DNA from: Paracoccus beibuensis
GTDB lineage: Bacteria > Pseudomonadota > Alphaproteobacteria > Rhodobacterales > Rhodobacteraceae
Direction: 5' to 3'
Assembly (NCBI RefSeq): GCF_026162625.1
Contig: NZ_JAOTBD010000002.1
Coordinates: forward strand, 124,001 to 188,000
Length of the DNA stretch: 64,000 nucleotides
Each line of letters starts with the position of its first letter. The first letter of the stretch is position 1. This document shows positions 59,173 to 64,000 of the stretch, piece after piece. Both the position numbers and the translations under genes were made by a program. Below the pieces are notes generated by a model. It searched no databases and was not told the DNA's origin. It was given only the letters and a program-made list of their open reading frames with translations.

Positions 59173-60210
59173 ATGCGCTTGCTGACAACCACCCTGCTGG
59201 CTGCCGCCGCCCTGCCCGCCTATGCCGCCGATCCCGAACTGACGGTCTTCGATTGGGCCGGGTTCGAGGAACCCTCGATCTTCCAGGGCTATATCGACAA
59301 GCACGGCGACAGCCCGACCTTTGCGTTCTATGGCGACGATGACGAGGCCTTCCAGAAGGTCGCCTCGGGTTTCCGCGCCGACGTGATCCACCCGTGCAGC
59401 CAGATGGTCGGCAAATATCGCGACGCCGGCCTGATCGAGCCGTGGGACACGTCGCGCATCCCGAACTTCGACAAGATCGATGAACGCTTCCTGGACAGCG
59501 AGGTGTTCAGCGACGACCAGGGCGTGTGGTACATCCCGACCGACTGGGGCGCGACCGCCATCGCCTACAACACCGAGACGGTGCCTGCCGAGGACGTCGC
59601 CAGCCTCGACGTGTTCCTCGACCCGAAATATCAGGGCCGCACCTCGCTGCCCGACAGCTCGGACGATGTCTGGGCGCTGGCCTACCTCGCCACCGGTACC
59701 ACCGACTGGACCAATGTGACGGACGAACAGTTCCAGGCCGCTGCCGAGTGGCTGCGCCAGGCGCATCAGAACGTCGCAGCCTATTGGGCGGACCCGTCCG
59801 AACAGGCGCAGCTGATGGCCTCGGGCGCGGTGGACGTGGCCTGGTCGTGGAACGACGGCGTCGTCTACCTGCAGGAAGACAATTATCCCGTGGGCTTCCA
59901 GCGCGAGGCCGAGGAGGGATCGTCGACGTTCTTCTGCGGCTTCGTAAACGTCAAGGACAGTCCGGGCAGCGAAGACAAGGCGTATGATTTCATCAACGCC
60001 TGGCTGGAGCCGTCGGCCGGCAAGGCGCTGCTGGACACGATCGGCTATGGCCACACCTCGACCGAAGCGATGGCCACCATCGCCGACGAACCCGCCGTCG
60101 CGGAAGGCCTGTCCGAGATCGACGTGCCGGTGCTGGCGCAGACGCCCAACGACCCCGAGCAGCGCCAGCGCCAGCTGGCCGAGTTCGAAAAGATCAAGGC
60201 CGGGTTCTGA
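59173..60210 (+). CDS. Extracellular solute-binding protein, PotD-like
   Basis: 345 residues with a 19-residue signal peptide (AALPAYA cleavage). The body matches spermidine/putrescine-binding proteins (ELTVFDWAGFEEP, then WYIPTDWGATAIAYNTE). No permease or ATPase gene follows, so the transporter partner must lie elsewhere. Ligand unknown. Confidence 0.85.
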   Translation: MRLLTTTLLAAAALPAYAADPELTVFDWAGFEEPSIFQGYIDKHGDSPTFAFYGDDDEAFQKVASGFRADVIHPCSQMVGKYRDAGLIEPWDTSRIPNFDKIDERFLDSEVFSDDQGVWYIPTDWGATAIAYNTETVPAEDVASLDVFLDPKYQGRTSLPDSSDDVWALAYLATGTTDWTNVTDEQFQAAAEWLRQAHQNVAAYWADPSEQAQLMASGAVDVAWSWNDGVVYLQEDNYPVGFQREAEEGSSTFFCGFVNVKDSPGSEDKAYDFINAWLEPSAGKALLDTIGYGHTSTEAMATIADEPAVAEGLSEIDVPVLAQTPNDPEQRQRQLAEFEKIKAGF

Positions 60211-60243
60211 TCCCGCACCGCCCGATCGACTTGTGGCGAGACC

Positions 60244-60597
60244 TCAGGGGGCGATCACGATGTGGTCGCCCTCTTGCACTACCGGAACCGGGTCGAGGCC
60301 GCAGTCGGCGCCTGCGATGACGTCACCGGTCGCCTTGTCGAAGCTGGCACCGTGCGCGGTGCAAAGAAGCTTCGTCCCATCCGCCGACAGCAGCGTCGTG
60401 CCGCGATAGTCCAGCGGCAGGTACTGGTGCGGGCAGGCGTTCACGAAGGCGCAGATGACGTCGCGGTCGCGCACCAGGATCAGGGGGAACTCGCCGCGCT
60501 CGGTCTGGACGGTCATCGGGTGAACGCCGGTCACCTCGGCGGCGCGGCAGATGCGCGTCCCGAGGGCGGGCGCGCTGCTGTAGTCGGTCCAGGCCAT
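60244..60597 (-). CDS. Rieske [2Fe-2S] ferredoxin-like protein
   Basis: 117 residues with the cluster motifs NACPHQYLP (Cys55, His57) and LLCTAHGASFD (Cys79, His82). Small soluble Rieske proteins donate electrons to oxygenases; here it follows hppD in the same direction and may be linked to aromatic amino-acid degradation. Confidence 0.88.
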   Translation of the reverse strand: MAWTDYSSAPALGTRICRAAEVTGVHPMTVQTERGEFPLILVRDRDVICAFVNACPHQYLPLDYRGTTLLSADGTKLLCTAHGASFDKATGDVIAGADCGLDPVPVVQEGDHIVIAP

Positions 60598-60619
60598 GAT
60601 GATCGGCGCGGCGGCCTCC

Positions 60620-61732
<1,113 letters not shown>

Positions 61733-61860
61733 GGTCTCTCCTCCTGTTCGCTGCGTTGATTGTCCGCCTATTGCGCCGCAATGAGGTTGCAAAAACTGTC
61801 GCCGGGCCGTCATGATCGCAACGACGCCGCAGCTTGTGTGGTTTTATGCACGGAACACGC

Positions 61861-62313
61861 ATGGATCGCTTCGATACCGCCATCCTGAGCGCATTGCAGC
61901 GCGACGGCGCCCAGACCAACGCCGCGCTGGCAGAGGTCGTGGGCCTTTCCGCCTCGCAGATCTCGCGTCGGCGGGCCGCGCTGGAGGATGCGAGCATCAT
62001 CGAGGGCTATTCGGCGCATCTGTCACCCACCAGGCTGGGCTATGGCTTCCGCGCGATCATCCGCGTGAACCTGCGCGACCACGGCCAGGGGCGCGAGGAG
62101 GACTTCGCCCGCTTCGTCGCAAGCCAGCCGATGATCCGGTCCGCATTCTCGGTGTCGGGTGACGCCGACTACGTGCTGGACATCCGCGCACGCGACCTGG
62201 AGGGCTTTGCAGATTTCGTGCACCGCCACCTGCTGCCGCATCCGCAGGTGGCGCAGGTGCGTTCGGAAATCGTCCTGAAGACGCTGAAGGACGAACGCGG
62301 CGTTCCGCTCTGA
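61861..62313 (+). CDS. Lrp/AsnC-family regulator
   Basis: 150 residues. An N-terminal HTH (about 8-55) is followed by the RAM ligand-binding domain (about 70-140). The start is the ATG after a CACGGAACACGC leader. Divergent to hppD, it is likely to regulate it in response to an amino acid such as tyrosine or phenylalanine (inference). Confidence 0.88.
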   Translation: MDRFDTAILSALQRDGAQTNAALAEVVGLSASQISRRRAALEDASIIEGYSAHLSPTRLGYGFRAIIRVNLRDHGQGREEDFARFVASQPMIRSAFSVSGDADYVLDIRARDLEGFADFVHRHLLPHPQVAQVRSEIVLKTLKDERGVPL

Positions 62314-62407
62314 ACTTGTGCGGGATTCATGATCTTGTCCCGAACTATGAATTTGCTGCCAAGGGCCGGGGCGTCTATATCACGGGCTTCAACGGAAAGG
62401 CCTGCCC

Positions 62408-63437
62408 ATGCCCCTGCCCCCCTCTGCCGCCTTCGCGGCGCTGAACGACGCCGCCGCCGAACGCATCCTGATCCTGGACGGGGCGATGGGCACGCAGATC
62501 CAGCAGCTGGGCCTGGGTGAGGACGACTACACCGGTCACGGTTCGGGCCATGTCTGCCGTCACCATTCCGACCATCCGCAGACGGGCAACAACGACCTGC
62601 TGATCCTGACCCAACCCGAAGCGGTCGAGGAAATCCATTACCGCTATGCCATCGCCGGGGCCGACATCGTCGAGACGAACACGTTTTCGGCCACGACCAT
62701 CGCGCAGGCGGATTACGGGATGCAGCAGGCCGTCCACGACCTGAACTTCGAGGGTGCCCGCGTCGTGCGCCGCGCGCTGGACCGCGCCACTGCGCAAGAC
62801 GGCCGCCCCCGTTTCGTCGCGGGCGCGATCGGCCCGACGAACCGCACGGCCTCCATGAGCCCGGACGTGAACGACCCCGGCTATCGCGCCGTGACCTTCG
62901 AGGATCTGCGCGCCGCCTATCACCAGCAGGCGCGGGGCCTGATCGAAGGCGGGGCCGACATTCTGCTGATCGAGACGATCTTCGACACGCTGAACGCCAA
63001 GGCCGCGATCTTTGCCTGCATCCAGGCAATGGAGGATCATGGCCAGCGCCTGCCGATGATGATCTCGGGGACGATCACGGATGCCTCGGGACGCACGCTC
63101 TCAGGGCAGACGCCCACGGCCTTCTGGCACTCGGTCCGCCATGCGAACCCTTGGACCATCGGGCTGAACTGCGCGCTTGGCGCGGCGGCGATGCGCCCGC
63201 ACCTGGCCGAGCTGTCGTCGGTCGCGGACACGCTGGTCTGCGCCTATCCCAATGCGGGCCTGCCCAACGCCTTCGGGCAGTATGACGAAGGCCCGAACGA
63301 CACCGCCCCCCAGGTCGCCGATTTCGCGCGCGAGGGGCTGGTGAATGTCGTCGGCGGCTGTTGCGGCACGACGCCCGACCATATCCGCGCAATCGCCGAT
63401 GCCGTCAAAGGTTTCGCCCCCAGAAAGGTGCCCGCCT

Positions 63438-63445
<8 letters not shown>
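62408..63445 (+). CDS. Methionine synthase, homocysteine-binding module (split MetH)
   Basis: 345 residues. It holds only the N-terminal homocysteine methyltransferase barrel of Met[11 protein letters not shown], then ETNTF, and the zinc-ligand motif [11 protein letters not shown] near the end. In this bacterial group MetH is split, and the next gene continues it. Its stop overlaps the next start by 8 nt. Confidence 0.88.

Positions 63446-64000
<555 letters not shown>

Overview
The window is chromosomal DNA of a carotenoid-producing alphaproteobacterium, most likely a Paracoccus. The support is a phytoene desaturase/phytoene synthase pair facing a GGPP synthase that begins MRRDVNP, high GC, and Rhodobacterales-type host genes on the right (P-loop ATPase next to metA, PPK2, a methionine synthase split into separate genes). 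This placement comes from reading the proteins, not from a search.

Layout: 1-2,930 holds the end of the carotenoid cluster (crtI', crtB, crtE) and a tiny lipoprotein gene. 2,933-52,581 is one apparently complete, roughly 49.6-kb lambdoid siphovirus prophage inserted in the 3' end of guaB. 52,582-64,000 returns to host genes: guaB, a FadL-like porin, an ATPase, metA, ppk2, an SDR dehydrogenase, a PotD-like binding protein, a Rieske protein, hppD, an Lrp-type regulator and the first two genes of a split methionine synthase.

Prophage, left to right: integrase and excisionase-like gene (3.0-4.6 kb). A long leftward late operon follows (4.7-25.9 kb). In transcription order it encodes terminase (Nu1/GpA type), gpW, portal, endolysin, ClpP-type protease, major capsid protein, head-tail and tail genes with a probable -1 frameshift chaperone, tape measure, tail tip, a phosphoesterase, a phage sigma factor, holin-like proteins and an Rz/Rz1-like spanin pair. 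A leftward operon of small, mostly unrecognised proteins follows (26.2-30.2 kb), then a control region with a 29-bp inverted repeat (30.4-30.6 kb). Rightward are a helix-hairpin-helix/D5 primase-helicase, a convergent methyltransferase/PD-(D/E)XK nuclease pair, tRNA-Arg(ACG) beside an RNA ligase, small accessory genes, a leftward SF2 helicase/VRR-NUC pair, a XRE regulator, a MobV-like relaxase, a RecE-like exonuclease and SSB.

The prophage shows unusually clear internal signals. Two families of promoter-like elements share the same spacing: TGCAAG or TTTTTG begins 22 nt (once 23) before a CCTAT box. The first family also precedes the phage XRE regulator gene. A short S-x-H-x-(R/K)-(L/M) motif recurs in eight unrelated small proteins. 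The guaB 3' end is duplicated with every difference synonymous, so integration leaves GuaB unchanged.
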